From Virgibacillus chiguensis (GTDB lineage: Bacteria; Bacillota; Bacilli; Bacillales; Amphibacillaceae), in assembly GCF_900129865.1 (NCBI RefSeq), contig NZ_FQXD01000023.1, forward strand, positions 1 through 45,848: a stretch of 45,848 nt of DNA, read 5' to 3'. Shown piece by piece: positions 1 through 7,176 of this stretch. Under the pieces are notes generated by a model. The model made no database searches. It was not told the DNA's origin and saw only the letters and a list, made by a program, of their open reading frames with translations. The first letter of the stretch is position 1. The number at the start of each line of letters is the position of its first letter. The translations under genes were made by a program, and so were the position numbers.

Positions 1-37
1 GCTGACGAATACTAATCGATCGAGGACTTAACTAACC
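1..37 (+). rRNA. 23S ribosomal RNA, 3' end (partial)
   Basis: The first bases match the conserved 3' terminus of Bacillus 23S rRNA (an ACTAAT, then CGATCGAGGACTTAA). The gene begins upstream of the window and its exact 3' end is approximate. About 150 nt of AT-rich spacer separates it from the 5S gene; no tRNA lies in that spacer. Confidence 0.85.
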
Positions 38-190
38 TTTTTGGTAGATGTACGTTGAATGATCTCTTATTTAGTTTTCAAGGTAACAAGGAAAAAATGA
101 CTTTTTTCAACAAAGATCTTGATTTTTTCACAAAAACGATTATAATAAGATTTGTGCCTCTTTGAAGCACAACATAACAGATAGCAACTT

Positions 191-309
191 TGCCTGGTAG
201 TAATGGCGGAGAGGTCACACCTGTTCCCATGCCGAACACAGTAGTTAAGCTCTCCAGCGCCGATGGTAGTTGGGACTTTGTCCCTGCAAGAGTAGGACGC
301 CGCCAGGCA
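191..309 (+). rRNA. 5S ribosomal RNA
   Basis: A complete 5S gene. The 5' TGCCTGG pairs with the 3' CCAGGCA, and the interior carries the conserved stretches GAGGTCACACCTGTTCCCAT, CCGAACAC and GAGTAGGACGCCGCC. Ends were set from the terminal stem and may be off by a few bases. It is the last rRNA of the operon and leads into the tRNA array. Confidence 0.95.
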
Positions 310-331
310 TAGTCATTCTAATTGGTATTAT

Positions 332-406
332 TCCACAGTAGCTCAGTGGTAGAGCAATCGGCTGTTAACCGATCGGTCGTAGGTTCGAATCCTACCTGTG
401 GAGCCA
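332..406 (+). tRNA. tRNA-Asn (anticodon GTT)
   Basis: Cloverleaf with acceptor TCCACAG/CTGTGGA, anticodon loop CTGTTAA and encoded CCA. First tRNA of the array, 22 nt after 5S rRNA. Confidence 0.97.
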
Positions 407-408
407 AT

Positions 409-500
409 GGAGAGCTGTCCGAGTGGCCGAAGGAGCACGATTGGAAATCGTGTAGGCCGTTACCGCGGCCTCGAGGGTTCGAATCCCTCGCTCTCCGCCA
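409..500 (+). tRNA. tRNA-Ser (anticodon GGA)
   Basis: Class II tRNA with a long variable arm. Acceptor GGAGAGC/GCTCTCC, anticodon GGA, encoded CCA. Confidence 0.97.
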
Positions 501-524
501 CTATAAACTGTCACATACATAATT

Positions 525-599
525 GGCCCGTTGGTCAAGTGGTTAAGACACCGCCCTTTCACGGCGGTAACACGGGTTCGAATCCCGTACGGGTCACCA
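525..599 (+). tRNA. tRNA-Glu (anticodon TTC)
   Basis: Acceptor GGCCCGT/ACGGGTC with one G-U pair, anticodon loop CTTTCAC, encoded CCA. Confidence 0.96.
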
Positions 600-604
600 T
601 TTGA

Positions 605-680
605 GGAGGATTAGCTCAGCTGGGAGAGCACTTGCCTTACAAGCAAGGGGTCGCAGGTTCGAGCCCTGCATCCTCCACCA
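605..680 (+). tRNA. tRNA-Val (anticodon TAC)
   Basis: Acceptor GGAGGAT/ATCCTCC, anticodon stem CTTGC/GCAAG around CTTACAA, encoded CCA. Confidence 0.97.
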
Positions 681-753
681 GTTCGAAAATGCTTGAAACT
701 TTAATTTAGTTTTAGTAAACTGTTTTATAGGCTCTTGAAAATATCATTCATAT

Positions 754-830
<77 letters not shown>

Positions 831-847
831 ATATTTGTTAGTTTTTT

Positions 848-924
848 GGTCCGGTAGTTCAGTTGGTTAGAATGCCTGCCTGTCACGCAGGAGGTCGCGG
901 GTTCGAGTCCCGTCCGGACCGCCA
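848..924 (+). tRNA. tRNA-Asp (anticodon GTC)
   Basis: Acceptor GGTCCGG/CCGGACC, anticodon loop CTGTCAC, encoded CCA. Confidence 0.97.
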
Positions 925-960
925 CTTTAAACTAGTTTTGCTTTCATACATAAAACAAAT

Positions 961-1036
961 GGCTCGATAGCTCAGTCGGTAGAGCAAGGGACTGAAAATC
1001 CCTGTGTCGGCGGTTCGATTCCGTCTCGAGCCACCA
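961..1036 (+). tRNA. tRNA-Phe (anticodon GAA)
   Basis: Acceptor GGCTCGA/TCGAGCC, anticodon loop CTGAAAA, encoded CCA. The next tRNA starts 18 nt later; the tRNA-Thr found at this point in B. subtilis trnD is absent. Confidence 0.97.
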
Positions 1037-1054
1037 TTTTTGTTTCCATATCGT

Positions 1055-1139
1055 GGAGGGGTAGCGAAGTGGCTAAACGCGGCGGACTGTAAATCCGCTC
1101 CCTCAGGGTTCGGGAGTTCGAATCTCTCCCCCTCCACCA
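1055..1139 (+). tRNA. tRNA-Tyr (anticodon GTA)
   Basis: Class II tRNA with long variable arm. Acceptor GGAGGGG/CCCCTCC, anticodon loop CTGTAAA, encoded CCA. Confidence 0.97.
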
Positions 1140-1150
1140 TTTTCATATTT

Positions 1151-1224
1151 AGGGGTATAGTTTAATGGTAAAACGAAGGTCTCCAAAACCTTTGATGTGG
1201 GTTCGATTCCTACTACCCCTGCCA
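1151..1224 (+). tRNA. tRNA-Trp (anticodon CCA)
   Basis: Acceptor AGGGGTA/TACCCCT, anticodon loop CTCCAAA, encoded CCA. Confidence 0.97.
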
Positions 1225-1231
1225 ATCATAT

Positions 1232-1305
1232 GGCGGCCGTGGCGAAGTGGTTAACGCACCGGATTGTGGCTCCGGCACACGTGGGTTCGATCCCCACCGG
1301 TCGCC
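1232..1305 (+). tRNA. tRNA-His (anticodon GTG), CCA not encoded
   Basis: Extra 5' G at 1232 opposite discriminator C1305, as required for tRNA-His. Acceptor GCGGCCG/CGGTCGC and anticodon loop TTGTGGC. The bases after the discriminator read CTT, so the 3' CCA must be added enzymatically. Confidence 0.95.
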
Positions 1306-1317
1306 CTTTTTGTATAT

Positions 1318-1392
1318 TGGGCCATAGCCAAGCGGTAAGGCATCGGGTTTTGATCCCGTGTACCCCAGGTTCGAATCCTGGTGGCCCAGCCA
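1318..1392 (+). tRNA. tRNA-Gln (anticodon TTG)
   Basis: Acceptor TGGGCCA/TGGCCCA, anticodon loop TTTTGAT, encoded CCA. Confidence 0.96.
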
Positions 1393-1396
1393 TGAA

Positions 1397-1471
1397 GCGG
1401 AAGTAGTTCAGTGGTAGAACACCACCTTGCCAAGGTGGGGGTCGCGGGTTCGAATCCCGTCTTCCGCTCCA
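1397..1471 (+). tRNA. tRNA-Gly (anticodon GCC)
   Basis: Acceptor GCGGAAG/CTTCCGC, anticodon loop TTGCCAA, encoded CCA. It starts only 4 nt after tRNA-Gln. Confidence 0.97.
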
Positions 1472-1487
1472 ATTTTGTTTTTAGGAT

Positions 1488-1561
<74 letters not shown>

Positions 1562-1570
1562 ATATACTAT

Positions 1571-1655
1571 GCCGGTGTGGCGGAATTGGCAGACGCGCGG
1601 GACTCAAAATCCCGTTCCCTTTTTGGGAGTGTCGGTTCGACCCCGACCACCGGTA
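1571..1655 (+). tRNA. tRNA-Leu (anticodon CAA), CCA not encoded
   Basis: Class II tRNA with long variable arm. Anticodon loop CTCAAAA. The acceptor GCCGGTG/CACCGGT closes with a G-U pair, and no CCA follows the discriminator A1655 (next bases TCA). Last tRNA of the array; B. subtilis trnD ends with two Leu genes, here there is one. Confidence 0.93.
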
Positions 1656-1674
1656 TCATTAAGATTGATATGAC

Positions 1675-1714
1675 GACATTCTTACGGAATCTATTCGTAG
1701 GGATGTCTTTTTTT
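1675..1714 (+). terminator. Rho-independent terminator of the rRNA-tRNA operon
   Basis: A 12-bp stem (1675-1686 with 1696-1707, two G-U pairs) around a 9-nt loop, followed by seven T. It lies 20 nt after the last tRNA. Confidence 0.93.
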
Positions 1715-1770
1715 GCGTTGTATATAACATAGTACGTGCGATATTCAGTCCCGCGCGTACGGACGAACAG

Positions 1771-1809
1771 ACGCTTTCCTTTAAACTAACCAGAGGAGGG
1801 CGTTTTTTT
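1771..1809 (+). terminator. Possible second weak terminator
   Basis: ACGCTTTCCT at 1771 can pair with AGGAGGGCGT at 1793 (three G-U pairs, one mismatch), followed by seven T. The AGGAGG in it could equally be the ribosome binding site of the small ORF at 1811, so either reading is tentative. Confidence 0.4.
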
Positions 1810-1810
1810 A

Positions 1811-1939
1811 ATGGGATATATTAGGCGAAGAAATGAGTTGCCGCATGAAATAGATATGGCGGCAGAACCGCTAGAATATGAAACAAAGTGGGAATTTATA
1901 CTTTTTCTGCGGAAAAATGGGTGCAGGAAAATCAACTAA
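1811..1939 (+). CDS. Small ORF of 42 codons, unknown or remnant
   Basis: ATG at 1811 lies 10 nt after a strong AGAGGAGGG. The peptide starts MGYIRRRNELPHEID and is rich in charged residues. It overlaps the first 62 nt of the downstream kinase in another frame, and its last third (reading in kinase DNA) is unlikely to be native. It may be the surviving 5' end of a gene that once followed the tRNA array and was cut by arrival of the kinase gene. I do not recognise the family, and it may not be expressed. Confidence 0.3.
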   Translation: MGYIRRRNELPHEIDMAAEPLEYETKWEFILFLRKNGCRKIN

Positions 1940-2375
1940 ATCAAAAGAAATAGCAGTAAATAAAAATGCGGTACTGTTATCTGAGGATGAATGGCTTTCA
2001 TCCCTTTATCCCAATCAAATCGAATCATTTGAGGATTATCTAAAATTTTCGGCACAGATCAAGCCGTTGGTAAAAAAGCATGTCCAAAACATATTAAGTG
2101 TCGGTACAGATGTAGTAATGGATTTTCCAGCTAATACTCAAGGGCAGCGAAAATGGTTTTTGGAATTAGTTTTAGATGTCAATTCAAGCCATCAACTAAT
2201 TTACCTTAATTTAACTAACGAGTAATGCTTACGTCAAATTGCACAAAGGCGAATAGAACAACCCGAAAGAGCAGAGTTTGACACGGAAGAGATGTTTACT
2301 CATGTTACTAACTTTTTTGAAGCACCTGAAGTATCAGAGGGTTTAAATATTTTAGAGTTCAGTGGAAAAGAATAA
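1878..2375 (+). pseudogene. AAA/P-loop kinase-like protein with in-frame stop
   Basis: The N-terminus has a textbook Walker A motif, FCGKMGAGKST at residues 10-20, followed by an alpha/beta P-loop kinase fold. This resembles the small zeta-toxin/chloramphenicol-phosphotransferase-like ATPases that occur as single genes in Bacillus. A TAA at 2223-2225 stops translation after residue 115. The same frame continues without another stop for 50 codons to 2375, and that part keeps a helix with RQIAQRRIEQPERAEFDTEEM, typical of the C-terminal lid of these kinases. A CAA to TAA change would explain the stop. The 115-residue product would lack the lid. No good ribosome binding site precedes the ATG. 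The substrate is unknown. Confidence 0.75.
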
Positions 2376-2403
2376 CAAGGAGTTCGACATAAAAATGTCG
2401 CAT

Positions 2404-2460
2404 CTTCATCAATCGGGCGCAGTTGTGGAGGAAGCACTGTGTTTGTATCGGGCGAGATTG
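2404..2460 (+). repeat. Intergenic structured repeat, copy 1
   Basis: Contains AATCGGGCGCA followed by GTTGTGGAGGAAGCACTGTG. GCGCAGT can pair with the downstream ACTGTGT (with G-U pairs). It sits between the kinase remnant and the next GNAT gene. See copies at 3054, 4421, 4973 and 5664. Confidence 0.7.
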
Positions 2461-2498
2461 TTTAAATAAATAAAACAAATAAAGGGTGGGGGGAACGG

Positions 2499-3044
2499 AT
2501 GAGAATTGATCAGCAAGAATTTATTGTAAGCGATACAACCTATGTAATTAGATCTGCTAAAAATATAGACGCAAAGGAATTGTCTGAAATCAGATTGCAA
2601 ATCGATGGAGAGACTGAAAACCTTGACAGAGAAAAAGGTGAAGCATTTATAGACATTCAAGGTTTTGAAGAACTAATTAAAACAGATACAGAAAATAAGA
2701 AGAACCTTTTTTTAGTTGCTGTAATTCATGACAAGATTGTCGGCTTTTCAAGATGCGAAGGCAATCGTTTGAAAAGGTTTGCACACAAAGTAGAGTTTGG
2801 GGTTTGTATCCTAAAAGATTATTGGGGTTATGGAATTGGTAAGAATCTACTAAAAGAATCAATTGCCTGGGCTGACTCAAACGGAATAAAAAAAATAACC
2901 TTAAATGTTCTTGAGACAAATGAGAAAGCAATAAATCTCTATGAGAATTTCGGCTTCAAAACCGAAGGGATTTTGAAAAATGACAAACTTTTATCTGATA
3001 AAGAATACTACAATACCATTGTAATGGGAAGATTTAATGGATGA
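2499..3044 (+). CDS. GNAT family N-acetyltransferase
   Basis: A 181-residue protein of the Gcn5-related acetyltransferase fold, which moves an acetyl group from acetyl-CoA to an amine. The acetyl-CoA binding motif A is visible near residues 100-118 (the beta strand with VEFGVCI, then YWGYGIGKNLL, i.e. the Q/R-x-x-G-x-G/A pattern). Motif B follows around residues 130-150 (ITLNVLETNEKAINLYENFGF). This arrangement is usual for RimI/RimL-like and antibiotic-type acetyltransferases, but the substrate cannot be read from sequence. The start is the ATG 7 nt after GGGTGGGGGG. It appears to be a single-gene unit with a structured repeat on each side. Intact, unlike both neighbours. Confidence 0.88.
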   Translation: MRIDQQEFIVSDTTYVIRSAKNIDAKELSEIRLQIDGETENLDREKGEAFIDIQGFEELIKTDTENKKNLFLVAVIHDKIVGFSRCEGNRLKRFAHKVEFGVCILKDYWGYGIGKNLLKESIAWADSNGIKKITLNVLETNEKAINLYENFGFKTEGILKNDKLLSDKEYYNTIVMGRFNG

Positions 3045-3053
3045 TGCCTATGC

Positions 3054-3110
3054 GCTGTTCCGTAAAAGGAAGCAGTTGTAGAAGAAGCATTGAGCTTGAA
3101 TTAGGCCATT
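3054..3110 (+). repeat. Intergenic structured repeat, copy 2
   Basis: GCAGTTGTAGAAGAAGCATTG at 3072 matches copy 1 (GCAGTTGTGGAGGAAGCACTG) at 18 of 21 positions. It ends in GGCCATT, like copy 4 at 4478. It begins 9 nt after the GNAT stop codon. Confidence 0.65.
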
Positions 3111-3192
3111 TTGTGGAAAAACACTTGGAGTGAGCAGTGTATGCGGGGATAGGAGATAAGAAAAATTATTAATCTGTTTTTAAATTTTAGAC

Positions 3193-3582
3193 ACTTTAGT
3201 AGAGCAAAGCAAAGAAGAAGGTTTTCGCTTTGTAGAACGGTTATTGAATGATTAAAAAAATGGTATTAATACGTTTAGCCATTTTGGAGAAGGGATCTTT
3301 GGTGTATTTAATGAAAAAGGTTTAGTTATCTCTATTGGCAAACTAAACAAGGACCCGTTTTCTAATGAACAACATATAGGCAGACTGAAAAGGTTTTATG
3401 TTGATATGGATTATAGAAGGAATGGCATCGGTAGTATTCTTGTAACAAATATAATTAACGAAGCCAGAAAGCATTATAAAATTTTAGTGCTTCATACGGA
3501 TACAAAGCAAGCGGATAAATTTTACAACTCAATCTAAAAGGGCGATATTTATCCAAAACCAAGTCACTTTATGGAGCTTTAA
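3193..3582 (+). pseudogene. Decayed GNAT family acetyltransferase
   Basis: One reading frame from 3193 to 3582 translates to a recognisable acetyltransferase: a strand with GIFGVFNEKGLVISIG, then RLKRFYVDMDYRRNGIGSIL (acetyl-CoA binding motif A), then HYKILVLHTDTKQADKFYNS (motif B). It has no credible start codon and is broken by TAA at 3253 and TAA at 3535. The translated region resembles Bacillus single-gene acetyltransferases of about 150-170 residues. The nearby intact GNAT genes at 2499 and 4485 are different subfamilies, so this is not simply a duplicate of either. Confidence 0.8.
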
Positions 3583-3628
3583 AGCAAAAGTATTTATTAA
3601 GCTGTCGAAGATATTTAAGGTTGAGTTT

Positions 3629-3645
3629 CATCAAATAGGCCATTC
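3629..3645 (+). repeat. Possible truncated copy of the intergenic repeat (3' end)
   Basis: AAATAGGCCATT resembles only the terminal segment of copies 2 and 4. It lies between the decayed GNAT and the phosphoesterase, where a copy would be expected. Weak on its own. Confidence 0.35.
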
Positions 3646-3669
3646 AGTTGAACATTGGAAGGAGAAGTT

Positions 3670-4411
3670 ATGTCTAAGAATATTGCTGTACTAACGGATA
3701 TACATGGGAACAGTTCTGCACTTAATGCCGTACTTAAAGATATAGATGAACAAGGAAATATAGAGCATATCTATTGCTTAGGAGATTTGATTGCCATTGG
3801 ACATGAGACAAATCAGGTCCTTGAGGGGCTTCTCTCAAGAAATGATATTTCATGTTCAAGGTAACCACGATGAATCTATACTAAATATCTTTCATGGGGT
3901 AGAACCTGGAAGCAGTGGCGAAGAGAGAGACCATCATTATTGGATAGCAAAAAATATGGATAAAGAATATATTTCATTTATTAATAAAATGCCAAAAAGA
4001 ATAGAAATTACGATTAATGGCAAAAAGTTTTTGTTTCTGCATTACCATTTGAATGATAAGAATCAATTTCTAAGTATAGATAATAATCCTTCGGCGACAA
4101 AGCTTGATAATTTTTATGTGAATGAAGACGCAGACATAGTTTGTTTTGGACATCATCACATCTTACATCATTTTAGAGGAAGTCACAGGATTTATATTAA
4201 CCCTGGCTCATTGGGATGTAATTCAAAACCAGTAGCGAATTATGCAATTATCAATATTAAAAATGATGGCTGCATTAATTGCACGTTTAAAGAAATACAG
4301 TATGACAATCAAGAGTTTCTTCGTGATTATTACAAGTATAACGTGCCTGATAAAGAAGCTTTGTTAAGTATTTTTCATGGCAATCAAGATAAAGAGATTA
4401 TTGGAAATTGA
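3670..4411 (+). pseudogene. Metallophosphoesterase, frameshifted
   Basis: Calcineurin-like metallophosphoesterase (YfcE/MJ0936-type phosphodiesterase). The metal-binding motifs appear in order but in two frames. Frame one from ATG 3670 has D-x-H-G-N (TDIHGNSSALNAV) and GDLIAIG. Near 3850 the frame changes, and the second frame supplies GNHDES, then FLHYH, then FGHHH and INPGSLG. Loss of two bases around TTTCATGTTCAAGG explains the break, since restoring them gives the expected CVQGNHDE junction. The ATG at 3670 is preceded by GGAAGGAGAAGTT, so this is the original start. Unless there is a sequencing error or frameshifting, no active enzyme is made, because metal ligands are split between the two products. 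Confidence 0.85.
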
Positions 4412-4420
4412 TTAAATGAT

Positions 4421-4484
4421 TGTTCCATAATCGGGCGCAATTATTGAATAAGGATTAGCGCCAGTATCGCATATAAGGGCCATT
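4421..4484 (+). repeat. Intergenic structured repeat, copy 4 (best preserved)
   Basis: TTCCATAATCGGGCGCAATT followed by TGAATAAGGATTAGCGCC. GGCGC at 4434-4438 pairs with GCGCC at 4458-4462, extended by AAT/ATT with one bulge, to give a hairpin; the unit ends in AAGGGCCATT. It starts 10 nt after the phosphoesterase stop and runs directly into the next ATG. Confidence 0.75.
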
Positions 4485-4967
4485 ATGTTTAACAACCAAG
4501 TAAATATCTCGGGGAAACATAGCATAAATGTATCATTGGAAAATAACGAAGAGTTTTCAACATTCTTAAATACTAAGATTAGGGAATTCAATAATGAACA
4601 TTCAATCCATCATAAAAATGTAAGAAAAAAAGAATCAGTACAGCCAATAAATATCATCGTAACCAATGATGAAGGCAGATGGATCGGTGGAATTACTGCG
4701 GAGGTTTATTGGAATTGGCTTGAAATAAATGACTTTTGGTTTGATAAAAAGTTTCGTGATAATGGGTTAGGCGGTTCGTTATTGAGTAAAACAGAAGAAA
4801 TAGCTCTAGAAAAAGGAGCAACAAAGGTAATGTTAACGACGTTTGAATTCCAAGCTCGATCATTCTATGAATTACACGGTTATAAAGTTGTTGGAGAAGT
4901 TAAAGATTATCCACCTGGAAGTAGTTATTACTCAATGGTAAAATCATTGAATCCAGAAAAGGAATAA
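4485..4967 (+). CDS. GNAT family N-acetyltransferase
   Basis: A 160-residue acetyltransferase. The N-terminal half is a substrate-binding region. Motif A is seen near residues 90-110 (a strand with DFWFDKKFRDNGLGGSLL, the R-x-x-G-x-G pyrophosphate loop). Motif B follows at about 118-140 (VMLTTFEFQARSFYELHGY), typical of the fold. The ATG at 4485 has no clear Shine-Dalgarno; AAGGGCC of the adjoining repeat lies 3-9 nt upstream and may serve poorly. If so, expression could depend on the repeat. A start further in would remove the N-terminal strand. Substrate unknown. It is another single-gene unit flanked by the same repeat on both sides. Confidence 0.82.
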   Translation: MFNNQVNISGKHSINVSLENNEEFSTFLNTKIREFNNEHSIHHKNVRKKESVQPINIIVTNDEGRWIGGITAEVYWNWLEINDFWFDKKFRDNGLGGSLLSKTEEIALEKGATKVMLTTFEFQARSFYELHGYKVVGEVKDYPPGSSYYSMVKSLNPEKE

Positions 4968-4972
4968 TTAAT

Positions 4973-5045
4973 CTTCCAGAATCGGGCGCAATTCTAGAAT
5001 AAGAGTTGTGCTCTTTATTTATGATTATTTATGAAAAGGGTCATT
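4973..5045 (+). repeat. Intergenic structured repeat, copy 5
   Basis: CTTCCAGAATCGGGCGCAATT then TAGAATAAGAGTTGTGC. GCGCAA pairs with TTGTGC, so the stem is kept despite base changes. It ends with AAGGGTCATT. It starts 6 nt after the GNAT stop codon. Confidence 0.72.
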
Positions 5046-5142
5046 TAATCAAATAAAAGAAATGGTATAGATATAAAGGAATTGTTTTAGCAATCTAGAA
5101 GAAGTCTATAGTAATAAATTTCACACATAAGGAGATAAAACT

Positions 5143-5595
5143 ATGACAAAAAGCAAATTACTAAGAATGGACAATGTCGGCATCGCTGTAGAATCCCTTG
5201 ATAACGCAATCTCTTTCTTCGAGGAGATTGGCTTGAACCTTGAAGGGAGAACCACTGTCGAAGGTGAATGGGCTGGTCGTGTAACAGGACTGGGTTCTCA
5301 GTGCGTTGAGATTGCTATGATGGTTACCCCAGATGGCCACAGCCGACTTGAACTTTCGCGATATCTCACCCCGCCTACTATATCGGATCACCGGACTGCT
5401 CCTGTAAACGCCCTCGGTTATCTACGTGTAATGTTCACCGTTGAAGACATTGACGAAATGGTGGCCAAACTTACTAAGTATGGTGCCCAGCTCGTAGGCG
5501 AAGTGGTTCAGTACGAGAACTCGTATCGGCTCTGTTACATTCGTGGAACCGAGGGACTTTTAATCGGTTTGGCGGAACAACTCGGTAACAAATAA
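5143..5595 (+). CDS. VOC family (glyoxalase/bleomycin resistance/dioxygenase superfamily) protein
   Basis: A 150-residue protein of the vicinal oxygen chelate fold: two beta-alpha-beta-beta-beta units, the first opening MDNVGIAVESLDNAISFFEEIGL and the second GYLRVMFTVEDIDEMVAKL. The second unit ends with GTEGLLIGLAEQ, where the conserved metal-ligand glutamate of many members sits. The first-strand position is often His in metal-binding members but is Asn-Val here, so metal use is uncertain. Members include lyases, dioxygenases and antibiotic-binding proteins; the reaction cannot be assigned. The start is fixed by AAGGAG 8 nt upstream. By eye the gene is clearly richer in G+C than its neighbours, which suggests separate origin. 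Confidence 0.85.
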   Translation: MTKSKLLRMDNVGIAVESLDNAISFFEEIGLNLEGRTTVEGEWAGRVTGLGSQCVEIAMMVTPDGHSRLELSRYLTPPTISDHRTAPVNALGYLRVMFTVEDIDEMVAKLTKYGAQLVGEVVQYENSYRLCYIRGTEGLLIGLAEQLGNK

Positions 5596-5663
5596 GTGAG
5601 TGACGTTTTATAAGTATACTGAAATGTTATATGCCAATTCGGCTCGATTTGAAAAAAATTCTT

Positions 5664-5700
5664 ATTCAATAAAAGGGCGCAAATCATGAATAAAATCATT
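5664..5700 (+). repeat. Intergenic structured repeat, copy 6 (diverged)
   Basis: ATTCAATAAAAGGGCGCAAA then TCATGAATAAAATC. It has the same order of elements as copies 4 and 5, but the second stem arm is lost. It lies 70 nt after the VOC gene. Confidence 0.55.
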
Positions 5701-5741
5701 TTTGAATCAGAAAATCACTTTGGAAATTAAAGGAGGAAGTA

Positions 5742-6368
5742 ATGACTAATATCATACTGTTATTTTCTTCTTTAGCCTCTGGTTATTTTTTAGGTAGCCT
5801 TAACTCTGCTGTCATTGTTGGAAAATTATATGGAAGAGATATAAGGAGCTGTGGAAGTAGAAGCGCGGGGCTAACCAATACGTTGAGGGTATTAGGTAAA
5901 ACCGCTGCGGTATTTGTTCTTGTCGGAGATGTTTTAAAGGGGATAATTGCTTGTTTTATAGGTCTAATTTTCTTTGAAGTTTACTTCTATACGGTAGATG
6001 CTCAAGATAGTTTAAGCCTTTTAGTCGCAGGTTTAGGAGCAGTTATTGGGCATAACTGGCCTTTATTTTTTAAATTTAGAGGGGGGAAGGGAGCATTAAC
6101 AGCAGTGTCTGTGCTGTTTATGGTTAATTGGATTCTGGCTCTTTTATGCATTACTTTTTTTATATTAATTGTAGCTATGACACGGTATGTATCTTTAGGA
6201 ACAATTAGTGCTACTGGACTTATTCCAGTTGTCTCATTTATTTCTGTTTTTGGACATACCTTTTATTTTAATATATTTGCTTGTTTAATGGCTGCCATTA
6301 TTATTATTAAACACAGAGAAAATATACAAAGGTTACTTTCAGGCACAGAAAATAAACTTATATTTTGA
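5742..6368 (+). CDS. Glycerol-3-phosphate acyltransferase PlsY family, variant
   Basis: A 208-residue multi-pass membrane protein with five or so hydrophobic segments and the PlsY motifs in order: GSLNSAVIVGKL near residue 18, the first cytoplasmic loop GSRSAGLTNTLRVLGK near 38, GHNWPLFFKFRGGKG near 107, and KHRENIQRLLSGTE near the C-terminus. PlsY transfers acyl groups from acyl-phosphate to glycerol-3-phosphate in phospholipid synthesis. The first loop normally reads GSGNPGATN; here the N-P pair is S-A, while the G-T-N end and the GHN and GGKG motifs are kept. This looks like an accessory paralogue, not the housekeeping enzyme. The start is fixed by AAAGGAGGAAG 7 nt upstream. Confidence 0.85.
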   Translation: MTNIILLFSSLASGYFLGSLNSAVIVGKLYGRDIRSCGSRSAGLTNTLRVLGKTAAVFVLVGDVLKGIIACFIGLIFFEVYFYTVDAQDSLSLLVAGLGAVIGHNWPLFFKFRGGKGALTAVSVLFMVNWILALLCITFFILIVAMTRYVSLGTISATGLIPVVSFISVFGHTFYFNIFACLMAAIIIIKHRENIQRLLSGTENKLIF

Positions 6369-6370
6369 TT

Positions 6371-6395
6371 TTAATGGTAGTGGATTTACCATTAA
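6371..6395 (+). terminator. Hairpin after the plsY-like gene
   Basis: Perfect 9-bp stem TTAATGGTA/TACCATTAA with a 7-nt loop directly after the stop codon. There is no T-run, so it is only a weak terminator or an mRNA 3' stabiliser. Confidence 0.45.
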
Positions 6396-6739
6396 GGTTA
6401 TAGTTTTGGGGGAGTGCTATTGGGAGTTGAAATACATGTAACGTAACGAAATGTGCATGCTTTTCGAGAAAGAACTTCGCAACCTTTAAAGATTCTATTG
6501 GAATTGTTTTATAAGTTGATAAAATTTTAAACATAGATATTACGTTTTGGTGGGCTAAAATAAAGGCGTACTGCGGGTGGTATCCCATTAAGTGATAAAA
6601 GTAGAGATAATGTAAATACTTAAATGATACAGAAATAGGTTGACTAAAGAAAGAATATTTGTTAAATTATAAATAATTAAACATTTAAGAGCTGCTTAAT
6701 CTAATAGACTCTATTCCAGAAATAGAGCATTCCTTAGAT

Positions 6740-6797
6740 AAAATCAGTAATAAAAATGGAGGTATATTATTTTATACTCTTTTTTATTACTGGTTTT
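6740..6797 (+). repeat. 17-bp inverted repeat with 24-nt loop
   Basis: 6740-6756 (AAAATCAGTAATAAAAA) pairs over all 17 positions with 6781-6797, with a single G-U pair. The loop contains GTAT and ATAC, which can pair again. No transcript is known around it. It could be a bidirectional terminator or a small palindromic element. Confidence 0.65.
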
Positions 6798-7176
6798 AAT
6801 TTTATTAGAGAAGGTAGCGATTCCATAACTAAGATTTTAATTATAAGAGGTAAAAGTTTTTCAAAATAAAACATTTCATTTTCTTAATCAGCAGTAAATC
6901 AGCTTTTCTCCTTGTTGGTAAATACATACAAAGTATGCAGAATTGCGTAGAATATGATTTACGAAAATTTTGGTGTTATCGAGGTACATCACCATTTAAC
7001 AACGATACAACAGTCTTAATGGAAACTTACTTGTCCTTGGCTGTTAAGATGTTATTGAGCTTATTCAAATTATTAACAAACGTTTTCTTCAGATCAAATG
7101 TGCCATCCACGGGCGCTAAATGATTGCACGTAACGCCTATAGTTTTAGTATATATTAAACGAAAGGAAGAAATAAA

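Larger units (their letters stand above)
6369..7176. other. Non-coding stretch with hairpins
   Basis: About 800 nt without a convincing gene. Besides the hairpin at 6371 it holds a 7-bp hairpin at 6709-6727 (CTCTATT/AATAGAG), a long inverted repeat at 6740-6797, and a GGGCGC...CGCC pair near 7112-7133. Short open frames on both strands here lack ribosome binding sites and recognisable motifs. Confidence 0.6.

Noticed and set aside
6358-6588. 76-codon minus-strand frame
   Set aside because: No ribosome binding site, no recognised motif, overlaps the plsY-like 3' end. I could not support it as a gene or as a gene remnant.
6935-7123. 62-codon plus-strand frame
   Set aside because: No ribosome binding site and no family resemblance.
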